This document shows positions 7,406-13,666 of a stretch of 19,811 nt of DNA, piece after piece. The stretch comes from Candidatus Marinamargulisbacteria bacterium SCGC AAA071-K20 (lineage in GTDB: Bacteria > Margulisbacteria > Marinamargulisbacteria > GCA-2716485 > AAA071-K20), in the NCBI GenBank assembly GCA_003265975.1, contig QFBU01000023.1, positions 1-19,811 of the forward strand, in the 5' to 3' direction. The notes under the pieces are model-generated. The model was not told the DNA's origin. It made no database searches and saw only the letters and a program-made list of their open reading frames with translations. The first letter of the stretch is position 1; each line of letters begins with the position of its first letter. Both the position numbers and the translations under genes were made by a program.

Positions 7406-8407
7406 TTAATTTTTTCTCTTAAAGACCTCAGTAGTTGTACTTCCATCTACATCATTAAAAATATACGTAAAATTATTATCTATATCCCAGCTATAGTCTA
7501 CAGATCCCGTAGCTCCATTATATGTGTATGTAAGGGTATATCCATCCTGAGTTGCGTTTTCTGTTAAACCAGTAATCAAGTCACTATTTATGGCGTGAGG
7601 ATTTCCGTCTCGTGGTGGATACGCCTGTGATTGAGGCGTAACTTGAGTATGAGGCGCTGTTCCTTCCAAGTTAACCGTGCCCCGAAACGCGCCCAACATG
7701 AATGGATACGTCGTTGTTCCATGGTAATGGTAGCTTCCGTCCGAATACTCGTGCCCATTATAAGAATCAAGTGTATCCATTTCTGAACCGTCTGGCTCTA
7801 ATGTACCGTAAACAGGGTACCCATCGAACGCATAAGCAATGATTGTAGGGGTATTTGATTCTTCCAAGTGAATAGGAGCCGTATGGTAGTGATAATCATC
7901 ACCTCGACCCGAATGGCCACCAAATTCATCAAGCTCTCCGATATCTTTAGATATTAAACCAGACGCATTAATTGGGTTAAATATTGGAATGCCATTTACA
8001 GCTATTCCTAAAGCCCCTCGTTGAAAATCGTCTTCGATAGATAGGGGTGAGTCTGAATAAGCCGTTTCAAGAGGAATAGACCACGCATTGTCTCCAGAAT
8101 ATGAATGAGGCACCGGAACTTGAGCAATCCAGGCAACAATACCAACCATCATTTGATGATCGGGTATTCCATCCGAGGAAACATAAAAATAGGACGAATC
8201 ATAAGTTGTACTAACTTGAGAGTAGTCGGAAAAGGCCGTTGCCATTTGCGTTGGATCGTTTGTGGTACTCTCTGAAGAATCTGACTCGTCTGTGGAAATC
8301 TCTGAAGAGCCTGACTCTACTGTGGAGACAGTTAGGCACCCAGTTAAGGTAAAGTTCAGCATCAAAATGATTGTAAGCAATTTAAATATTGATTTAATAG
8401 AATTCAT
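7406..8407 (-). CDS. YHYH-domain lipoprotein
   Basis: A 333-residue secreted lipoprotein. Residues 1-23 are a hydrophobic signal ending in the lipobox LTGC with Cys24. A Ser/Asp/Glu/Thr-rich spacer (about 27-60) precedes the YHYH domain. The domain shows GALGIAVNGIPIFNP (131-145), a GGHSGRGDDYHYH block with YHYH at 172-175, the YAFDGYPVYG block (192-201) and a second YHYH at 226-229 followed by PFMLGAFRG. The C-terminal part is a Thr/Tyr/Asp-rich strand region. YHYH proteins are found in many bacteria near PEBP-like proteins; no enzymatic role is established, although the clustered His residues would suit metal binding. It starts 4 nt after the stop of the PEBP gene with no ribosome site of its own, so translation is probably coupled. 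A terminator follows directly. Confidence 0.88.
   Translation of the reverse strand: MNSIKSIFKLLTIILMLNFTLTGCLTVSTVESGSSEISTDESDSSESTTNDPTQMATAFSDYSQVSTTYDSSYFYVSSDGIPDHQMMVGIVAWIAQVPVPHSYSGDNAWSIPLETAYSDSPLSIEDDFQRGALGIAVNGIPIFNPINASGLISKDIGELDEFGGHSGRGDDYHYHTAPIHLEESNTPTIIAYAFDGYPVYGTLEPDGSEMDTLDSYNGHEYSDGSYHYHGTTTYPFMLGAFRGTVNLEGTAPHTQVTPQSQAYPPRDGNPHAINSDLITGLTENATQDGYTLTYTYNGATGSVDYSWDIDNNFTYIFNDVDGSTTTEVFKRKN
8271..8330 (-). repeat. 30-bp tandem repeat in the lipoprotein spacer
   Basis: Two imperfect 30-bp units (8271-8300 and 8301-8330), each beginning TCTGAAGA on the plus strand, encode the Ser/Glu/Asp-rich linker after the lipidated Cys (STVESGSSEI then STDESDSSES). Linker length could vary by recombination without a frameshift. 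Confidence 0.75.
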
Positions 8408-8411
8408 ATTT

Positions 8412-9041
8412 TTATAAAGTTACATCATCAAATGTTAAAACAGCAGTACCAAGTGTGTCGACTGTATCTATCGCATTTTTAAGAACGGTATAATCAACAT
8501 CTATAGAGCTACTAGTTGGTAAAGAAGTAGGTGTCGCAGAAAGGGCATACACGGTTATTGTGTAGGAGTGAGTTCCAGCACTTGGAGAACAAGGAGATGT
8601 ATATGAAATATCTCTACCATCTTTGTTAGCCCCTATGTACCAAGGGCCATCATCAGCTTCTCCTTCTTCCATTGAAAGGACAGAAGGATCTATGTCCCAC
8701 AATAATAAGTATGAATTTGGTACAGATTCCGATGTAGCATTAGCTGGATAATGGTGCATGATAATGGCTAAAGAAGCTGTCCCCTCAGGGACATTACTCC
8801 AGGACAATGGAATAGAAGCCTCAACCCCATTAACCTTTTCTTTACATTTGAAGTCCTCTAATATTTCGCCATCGCTTATCGCCGTACTGGTTAATGTAAA
8901 TGTCGTACTTGTTTCGGTTTCTGTTTCAGATTCAGAGGTATCATCGGTAATAGTGTCTGTTAAATTGCAAGCCGTCAAAAAGAAAAGAGAGAGACAGGTT
9001 AACATAATTAAAGATAGCGAGGTCGTTAATAATTTTTTCAT
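8412..9041 (-). CDS. YbhB/YbcL-like PEBP lipoprotein
   Basis: A 209-residue secreted lipoprotein of the phosphatidylethanolamine-binding-protein (Raf kinase inhibitor-like) fold. I start it at ATG 9041, which has AAGGA eight bases upstream and a proper signal peptide ending FLTAC, Cys25; a longer frame reaching 9155 would bury the signal behind 38 residues. PEBP features are LEDFKCKEKVNGVEASIPLSW near 60-80, PEGTASLAIIMHHYPA, LLWDI and the ADDGPWYIG segment, and the C-terminal AGTHSYTITVYAL strand. Members of this branch are extracytoplasmic; ligand unknown. A TATAAT hexamer at 9156-9161 (minus) may be its promoter, giving a leader of about 110 nt. It is the first gene of a two-gene unit with the YHYH lipoprotein. 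Confidence 0.87.
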   Translation of the reverse strand: MKKLLTTSLSLIMLTCLSLFFLTACNLTDTITDDTSESETETETSTTFTLTSTAISDGEILEDFKCKEKVNGVEASIPLSWSNVPEGTASLAIIMHHYPANATSESVPNSYLLLWDIDPSVLSMEEGEADDGPWYIGANKDGRDISYTSPCSPSAGTHSYTITVYALSATPTSLPTSSSIDVDYTVLKNAIDTVDTLGTAVLTFDDVTL

Positions 9042-9284
9042 TTTTTTGATCCTTTTTTTTACTTTAAAGATAAATTTATTACTTATTGATGGATAATAAG
9101 AGATTAGCTGTAATGATACATTAGGAAAGCTTTTATTAATAGGCTTTAAATGCATATTATATGGTTATTTTTGTTTATTAGTATAAATATCTATGATTAT
9201 ATGTAATAGGTACTCAATAAATTTAGGGATAAGCTGACCGATGACTGAAAAGGAGAGGCTCATTCGACTATAATTGAAGACCCT

Positions 9285-9316
9285 AAAAACAAATGACCCC
9301 GGCATTAACCGGGACC
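9285..9316 (-). terminator. Terminator downstream of the RND gene
   Basis: On the minus strand GGTCCCGG pairs with CCGGGGTC (8 bp, two G-U) across TTAATG, positions 9295-9316, and is followed by ATTTGTTTTT. It sits 25 nt after the RND stop. The corresponding bases are deleted in the relic at 7120-7142. Confidence 0.8.
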
Positions 9317-9341
9317 AATTTGTTTTGAATAACGTGTTATT

Positions 9342-10241
9342 TTATTTAAAAAAACGCTGGTTAAAATTTTCCAATCTAGCCAATCCCCTATATTGAATTA
9401 GGTATAGAGAAGGTACTAAAAATAACGTAATAACAGATGCGAAAATTAATCCCCATGCAATTGCCATTATCATGGGTACTAAAAAGGCATTGTCGCCACC
9501 GAATCCATAAGCAGTTGGAAATAAACCAGCTGCTGTAGTCAATGTTGTGAGACAAATTAGCCGTAACCGTTTAGTTGCAGAGTCTGCCAACCCTTCAAGA
9601 GTAATTTGATTATCCTTTTTAGAGTAATTCATAAACATAATCATAATAAGGGCATTGTTTACTACTATTCCCATCAGACCAATAAGTCCAATAAGTGCAA
9701 CAAATCCGAACGTCATACTATGAATATAAAAAGCAAAAACAATACCTGTAAACGTGAATGGAATGCTAGACATTACCAAAAATGGTTGAAGGAACGAATT
9801 AAATAGAATAACAAGAATAAAATATATCCCTAGAAGGGCAAGAAGAAGAGCTTGGAACAAACTTTGAAGCGCTTCTTGAGTATCTTTTTCTTCGCCTCCA
9901 AAAATAAGACGAATTGTTGGGTCTCCATCAAGTCGTGAGCTGAACTCTTTTTGAATCGCTTGAGTAACTTTTCTAGAGGTATTAACCGTTGTATCCAAAT
10001 CGCCATATACAGTGACGGATCGGTCACCATCATAGTGATTAATCATCAAAATATTATCCGTTATTTCAGTCGTAACTAACTGTCCCAGTGGGATAAGTTT
10101 TCCACTTTTACTGGGTACTGTAATTTCTTTTAATATAGACGCTCCAGATTTATAATTTTTACTTAAACTAACCCTATAGTTTAAGTCTTCTCCATTGTAT
10201 CGAATACTCGTCACCAAATTTCCGTCAAACGCGGTTCTAAC
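9342..10241 (-). pseudogene. RND efflux pump (AcrB/MexB-like) 3' fragment
   Basis: Only the last 300 or so residues of a protein that is normally about 1000 residues long. Homology begins at VRTAFDGN, part of the second porter domain, and continues through the vpLgql-type segment (GKLIPLGQLV), the TM8-TM12 block with LIGLIGLMGIVVNNALIMIM and LICLTTLTTAAGLFPTA, to the last helix FLVPSLYLIQYRG. An in-frame TGA at 10242-10244 closes the frame upstream. The first possible start (TTG 10217) falls after the homology has begun and has no ribosome site. The N-terminal and first transmembrane halves are missing, so a working pump is not possible. Its upstream edge coincides with the 3' end of the phosphatase gene, so a rearrangement joined the two. 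A terminator follows its stop. Confidence 0.85.
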
Positions 10242-11068
10242 TCATTAATTACCCATGTAATTCCGTCGCCATCAATGTAATTCACATTGCCTTCGTTTAA
10301 ATCAAATATTTTTGCCGCATATTCTTTACTTACGTCTACTCTTCCTAAATTGTCATGATGCAGGCTTGAACCTATATTTAATGGTGATTTAGGTTCAATA
10401 TTAAGACCATGACCCTTACTAGCGGACACTCTTTCATCTGTTTTTTTAATATACATCGCTTTAAAGAAAGGATGTTTTTTTGCTTTTAGCGAGGTCCCAG
10501 GTTCTCTACATAACTCGTTGGAGTCTGCACAAAATTGATCTGCAGCTTCTGTAAATAAAGCTCTCATTTGATCGTTCTTTGTTGGATCGCCATCTACAAG
10601 TGGATCAAAGACTTCTCCTGTAATCGCTTCAAAACGGTCCAGTGCTACGTTTAAGGCTACTTCTGTACCGGTTCTGTCTTGCCCACTTTTACATTGACAG
10701 GCTGTAATTACGCCAATGTCTTCTTTAAGTACTTTAGTTAGCATCCTCTCTTTTGGACCATCTTTTACATTTGTTAATTCCTCTCTTTTTACGTCTTTAA
10801 CGCCGGCCTCATCGCCTGTTGAAAGGCCTACGTCCATTGTACTGCCTAGGAGCGTTAGCCTTAATGCATTTAGAGACATCATATCTTTTTTACTTAGTCC
10901 GCCTCCACCAGATTTACGAATTAAATTTTCAATAGCTTTAAATGTTTTCTTTTGAGTTTTTGGTGTAGCGCTCTTTAAGAGTTTCCCTGTTAGAGCTAAA
11001 TTACCATCGGACTTTCCTGGTTTTATTATAGATGAAGGGCTGCCTCCCCCCACCGACATATTATTCAT
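10211..11068 (-). CDS. CX5R phosphatase, SopB/IpgD-like signature, possible effector
   Basis: A 285-residue protein carrying CKSGQDRTG (nucleophile Cys126, Arg132), the CX5R phosphatase loop in the form typical of SopB/SigD, IpgD and Legionella phosphoinositide phosphatases, whose motif is CKSGKDRTG. The preceding residues VITACQ fit the strand that leads into that loop (AWN in SopB). An Asn-containing helix LNALRLTLLGSTMDVGL lies about 60 residues earlier, near where SopB has its first conserved motif. The N-terminus is Gly/Ser/Lys-rich and looks flexible. Elsewhere such enzymes remove phosphate from inositol lipids in eukaryotic host cells; whether this one is secreted is unknown. I start it at ATG 11068 (SD AAGGA), which overlaps the stop of the upstream gene by 8 nt, suggesting coupling. 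The last nine or so codons lie on DNA that in another frame encodes RND sequence, so the native C-terminus has probably been replaced. Confidence 0.62.
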   Translation of the reverse strand: MNNMSVGGGSPSSIIKPGKSDGNLALTGKLLKSATPKTQKKTFKAIENLIRKSGGGGLSKKDMMSLNALRLTLLGSTMDVGLSTGDEAGVKDVKREELTNVKDGPKERMLTKVLKEDIGVITACQCKSGQDRTGTEVALNVALDRFEAITGEVFDPLVDGDPTKNDQMRALFTEAADQFCADSNELCREPGTSLKAKKHPFFKAMYIKKTDERVSASKGHGLNIEPKSPLNIGSSLHHDNLGRVDVSKEYAAKIFDLNEGNVNYIDGDGITWVINELEPRLTEIW

Positions 11069-11453
11069 TACGGGTCTTCCTTTTCTCAACAAACAATTCA
11101 CCATCGCCATCAGGGTCGCTTACTTGCCCATACAATTGTTGAACTTTTTGTAAAAAACTCACTCGTTTTTCTTCTGGTAAGTCTTTTCCAGAAAAGTGAC
11201 CGTTTTTTATTATATATTTTAAATCTAATGTTTTTCCATTATCTTTGTCTTGCTTCATATGGATAACATCCCTAGAAATCCTGATATTTATGGGTTGTTG
11301 TTCATGAATCTCTACTACAAAAATGAAACTCTCAGTATCTGGTACTTTTTGAAACATCTGCATAAACGTTTTTGTTACATTATCGACGCTGTAATTTGAT
11401 TCAATCTCTTTTTCAGGTTCATCCAAATTAACATCAACCTCTTTTGATGTCAC
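11061..11453 (-). CDS. Small unknown protein upstream of the phosphatase
   Basis: 130 residues, acidic N-terminus (VDVNLDEPEKEIE) followed by a small alpha/beta domain: helix VTKTFMQMFQKV, strands SFIFVVEI, INIRISRDVIHMK and LDLKYIIKNG, then helix RVSFLQKVQQLYGQV and strand GELFVEK. The last part matches the C-terminal domain of the protein at 6408-7016. The GTG start at 11453 has no ribosome site and the frame stays open upstream to a TGA at 11532 without another start codon, so the true N-terminus could be lost. Its stop overlaps the phosphatase ATG by 8 nt, so the two are probably co-translated. Such overlap with an effector-like gene could mean a chaperone, but the sequence does not match the classical type III chaperone pattern and I do not assign that role. 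Confidence 0.6.
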   Translation of the reverse strand: MTSKEVDVNLDEPEKEIESNYSVDNVTKTFMQMFQKVPDTESFIFVVEIHEQQPINIRISRDVIHMKQDKDNGKTLDLKYIIKNGHFSGKDLPEEKRVSFLQKVQQLYGQVSDPDGDGELFVEKRKTRNE

Positions 11454-11467
11454 TTTCTGTGTATTGA

Positions 11468-11590
11468 TTAATAATTTTTTTTCTTCAAACTTTTGATATC
11501 CAGTGTTTTTAGAACTTCTTTTGCTTTGTTTTCAACAGTTTCCCCCCATAATTTATAAACGTTATTGATGATACTTACACCAAAACGTCC
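11468..11590 (-). other. Orphan 40-codon frame, possible gene end
   Basis: Between stops at 11591-11593 and 11468-11470 the minus strand reads a plausible helical C-terminus (VSIINNVYKLWGETVENKAK, then EVLKTLDIKSLKKK). No start codon of the ATG/GTG/TTG type introduces it. It could be the tail of a lost gene; chance is also possible. Confidence 0.2.
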
Positions 11591-11656
11591 CTATGTTAAA
11601 CATGTATCAAAATATAATATGTTTAGATGGCAAAAGTAACAATAATGGTAGGTAGT

Positions 11657-11956
11657 ATGAGCATTAATATTAGGCGTGCAACCATAAAATATTTTGTTGA
11701 AATCTGGCCTATTTTTTCTTCCATAATTCAAAATTGTGATACTTATGTTTTTCCAGAAGCAATGGCCTATGGTCAAGCTAGAAACTACTGGTTTTTATAC
11801 GAATAGAGTGTTAATAAAAAGTTTAGGGGTCAGGGTATTGGAAAGTTAATGGAACAGCATTGTATAGAGGACTCTAAAACAATTGGATTTAATTTAACCA
11901 TGGCAGTAAAGGGCTTGTTGACTCACATATTATGTTTAATTCGCTGTAACCTCTAG
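11657..11956 (+). pseudogene. GNAT acetyltransferase, internally deleted
   Basis: ATG 11657 begins a normal GNAT N-terminus (INIRRAT, EIWPIFSSIIQNCDTYVFP, then A..W) and stops at TAG 11806 or so. A second frame continues with KFRGQGIGKLMEQHC, the acetyl-CoA-binding motif A (RGxGIGxxL), then EDSKTIGF and loses similarity before a TAG at 11954-11956. Intact members have about 45 residues between these blocks (strands 2-4) and a further C-terminal strand pair; both are missing. The break is therefore a deletion plus frameshift, and the protein cannot be functional. Nothing useful is seen on the minus strand. Confidence 0.75.
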
Positions 11957-11957
11957 G

Positions 11958-12930
11958 CTAGTCCTTTTCATTCTCCAACTCATATAAAGTACTGTTAGGA
12001 TAAAACGCTTTCCAAGCAAACCAGAAATGTCTAAACGCATTTATTTTAAATAAGGTACCTTGATTTGTTACGATTATTTCTCCTGAAGGAGCTCTTTCTA
12101 TTTTGATGTATATATCCCCTACTTTTTCAGTTATTGACGGTGTTTTTATTAGGTCACTTACCTTATATGCTCTAGCGTTACCATTATATATAACACCAAT
12201 AACAGGGGTTTTAGGGTGCATAGACTTGTCTAGGTTCTTAACTGGGAAGTATATGTCTTTACTTGATTCATAATCTTCATACGGATACCCGTCGTAATTT
12301 CGTTTATAGCCTGTGTCTAATGATAGAACATAACTGTCAGGATTATTTTCAATCCATTCACCCCAAGTTGTTGTGATTAATGGAAAAGTAGTTAATATTT
12401 CGTTTCTCCTTGCTGCAGGTCCCACAATGGCTTCTCCTGTTAACTGTTGCCATAAGTTACCCTCTAATTTGTCATACATAACAAGATCGCTATTATGAAG
12501 CTTTCCTGACACCCCAAAACGGGTTTCGGTTTCGTTTACTATTCGTTCAAATGCAATAGCTGTTCCGCACAATGGACAAAAACTGATAAGAACAGGAATC
12601 CCGTCTATCTCATCGTTTACTATCTCATGCCAATTTAATATTTTTTTGGGGTATATTTTGTTTGTTTTTTTGTATTTTAATACAAAAACTATGTCGCTTG
12701 AAGCAATCCATTCAACTGTTTTTGATTGTACAAACCTTGGTGAATTTAAGGCAGGAATACAATCTTTTTTTTTCGCATCCATTTTTTAAATCTTGGCGAT
12801 GCACTTTTGCACCTTTAAAACTTGTTTGTATTTTAACAACTTCTTTTATAGGAGCAAGTTTTTTTAGCTTGAATCCTTGAAGAAAAAAAACGGTGATTAT
12901 GAGAGAGATTGGTATTAATTTATTTTTCAT
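11958..12930 (-). CDS. DUF3179 secreted protein, frameshifted at a 9-A tract
   Basis: DUF3179 family, function unknown. The downstream frame (12782-11958, 274 residues) has the whole domain: DCIPALNSPRFV, LNWHEIVNDEIDGIPVLISF with CPLCGTAIAFER, GVSGKLHNSDLVMYDK, NLWQQLTGEAIVG, VLSLDTGYKRNYDGYPYEDY and VIGVIYNGNARAYKV. Its upstream part, including a signal peptide (start ATG 12930, hydrophobic stretch IPISLIITVFFLQGF), reads in another frame up to HRQDLKNGCEKK. The frames meet at nine consecutive A (plus-strand T9 at 12765-12773). Eight A would give NGCEKKDCIPAL, which aligns with the family's GGPPKDGIPAL region, so the ancestral gene was one frame of 323 residues. The cause may be a mutation, a sequencing error or slippage-dependent expression. 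The ribosome site at 12930 is weak, and a terminator lies only 16 nt upstream. Confidence 0.8.
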
Positions 12931-12945
12931 ATGCTTTAAGAAAAC

Positions 12946-12972
12946 AAAAAAAAAGCACCTAAAAAGGTGCTT
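12946..12972 (-). terminator. Strong terminator after the 58-residue gene
   Basis: AAGCACCT (12953-12960) pairs with AGGTGCTT (12965-12972) around AAAA. On the minus strand it is followed by a run of nine T, on the plus strand by eight, so it could work in both directions. It ends transcription of the gene at 12993-13169 and lies directly before the DUF3179 gene. Confidence 0.85.
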
Positions 12973-12992
12973 TTTTTTGTTTTTTTTTAATA

Positions 12993-13169
12993 TTAGGCGT
13001 TTAGTTTTTCTAGGTCACTTTTCCCTAAGATTCTGAAAAGCTTTAATGTTTGCCCTTCTTTTTCAAGTGTAGCTCTAGCAGCTTTACGTCCATTTTTCAT
13101 TGTTACTATTTCGAGATCATTGTCAGGTACCTCTACATTTTCTTTTAACTGAACTGAATAAAATTTCAT
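12993..13169 (-). CDS. 58-residue protein, DUF5679-like without cysteines
   Basis: Small protein with an excellent ribosome site (AAGGAGG, 6 nt spacing) before ATG 13169, its own promoter (13193-13220) and terminator, so it is clearly expressed. It begins MKFYSVQLKENVEVPDND, followed by EIVTMKNGRKAARATL and ends LKLFRILGKSDLEKLNA. The order YxVxxxxxVEV, VTMKNGRKA, KLFRILGK is that of DUF5679-type zinc-ribbon proteins, which use two Cys pairs; here all four Cys positions are other residues and no Cys is present. A metal-free version of the fold is my inference. It is basic, with no signal peptide or membrane segment. Function unknown; the family is often found as a free-standing domain. Confidence 0.75.
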   Translation of the reverse strand: MKFYSVQLKENVEVPDNDLEIVTMKNGRKAARATLEKEGQTLKLFRILGKSDLEKLNA

Positions 13170-13192
13170 AACGCGCCTCCTTTTATTTTATT

Positions 13193-13220
13193 GTTATATT
13201 TTCATTTAACCATAATTCAA
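13193..13220 (-). promoter_or_regulatory. Promoter of the 58-residue gene
   Basis: On the minus strand TTGAAT (13215-13220), 16-nt spacer, TATAAC (13193-13198), 24 nt before the start codon, leaving room for the strong AAGGAGG site. Confidence 0.55.
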
Positions 13221-13257
13221 ACTAAAGGCAAGAGGTTTTTATGTGACCCTTTTACCA

Positions 13258-13266
13258 TGTTATACT
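13258..13266 (+). promoter_or_regulatory. Extended -10 promoter of the HIT gene, short leader
   Basis: TGT-TATACT is a full extended -10 element (TG at 13258-13259, hexamer 13261-13266). Transcription would start about 6-7 nt after it, only 3-4 nt before the ATG at 13276. No good -35 is seen (TTTATG at 17 nt). A leaderless mRNA is therefore likely. Confidence 0.6.
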
Positions 13267-13275
13267 CTCACTTAT

Positions 13276-13665
13276 ATGAGTTCTATATTTAGTAAAATTA
13301 TTAATGGGGAAATTGAGAGTCATAAAATTGATGAAACCAATGACTTTTTTGCATTTCTTGATATCAACCCTATTGCAAGAGGACATACCCTTGTGATTCC
13401 TAAAAAAGAAATCGATGTATTTTTTGACCTTGATAATTCACTTTTGTCTGAAATCTTACCTTTTGCTAAAGCAATTTCTAAAGCCATTGAAAAGTCTGTA
13501 GAGTGCAATAGAATTGGAATGATGGTCGCTGGTTTAGAAGTCCCGCATGCGCATATTCATTTAGTACCTATTACGTCTACGAGCGACTTAACCTTTGCAA
13601 ATGCAAGGCCTATGGATCAAGATACCCTAGCCGAAATTGCTTCAAAAATAAGGGCTAACTTATAG
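13276..13665 (+). CDS. HIT family nucleotide hydrolase/transferase
   Basis: 129 residues, the usual size for a bacterial HIT protein of the HINT/Hit branch. It shows the N-terminal SIFSKIINGEI start typical of the family, LDINPIARGHTLVIPKK (about 29-44) and the histidine triad HAHIHLVP with His91, His93 and His95. HIT proteins cleave or transfer nucleoside monophosphates from substrates such as AMP-lysine or dinucleoside polyphosphates; the substrate here cannot be told. The start ATG 13276 is chosen because it places SIF at the proper distance; an ATG at 13243 would lie upstream of the promoter. There is no ribosome site (see the short-leader promoter). It converges on folE2 with 1 nt between stop codons. 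Confidence 0.93.
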   Translation: MSSIFSKIINGEIESHKIDETNDFFAFLDINPIARGHTLVIPKKEIDVFFDLDNSLLSEILPFAKAISKAIEKSVECNRIGMMVAGLEVPHAHIHLVPITSTSDLTFANARPMDQDTLAEIASKIRANL

Positions 13666-13666
13666 T

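Noticed and set aside
8271..8330. Short direct repeats as a CRISPR-like array
   Set aside because: Two adjacent in-frame units without spacers, coding for a lipoprotein linker.
8758..9096. Plus-strand frame opposite the PEBP lipoprotein
   Set aside because: Mirror of a clear gene with signal peptide and ribosome site on the other strand.
9041..9155. Longer N-terminus for the PEBP protein starting at 9155
   Set aside because: It would place 38 residues before a lipoprotein signal; ATG 9041 has its own ribosome site, and the upstream part fits a leader with promoter.
11061..11453. Type III secretion chaperone for the phosphatase
   Set aside because: Size, acidity and gene order fit, but the strand/helix order and motifs do not match CesT-like chaperones, and no secretion gene is visible.
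11591..11776. Minus-strand frame opposite the GNAT remnant
   Set aside because: Antisense of recognisable GNAT sequence.
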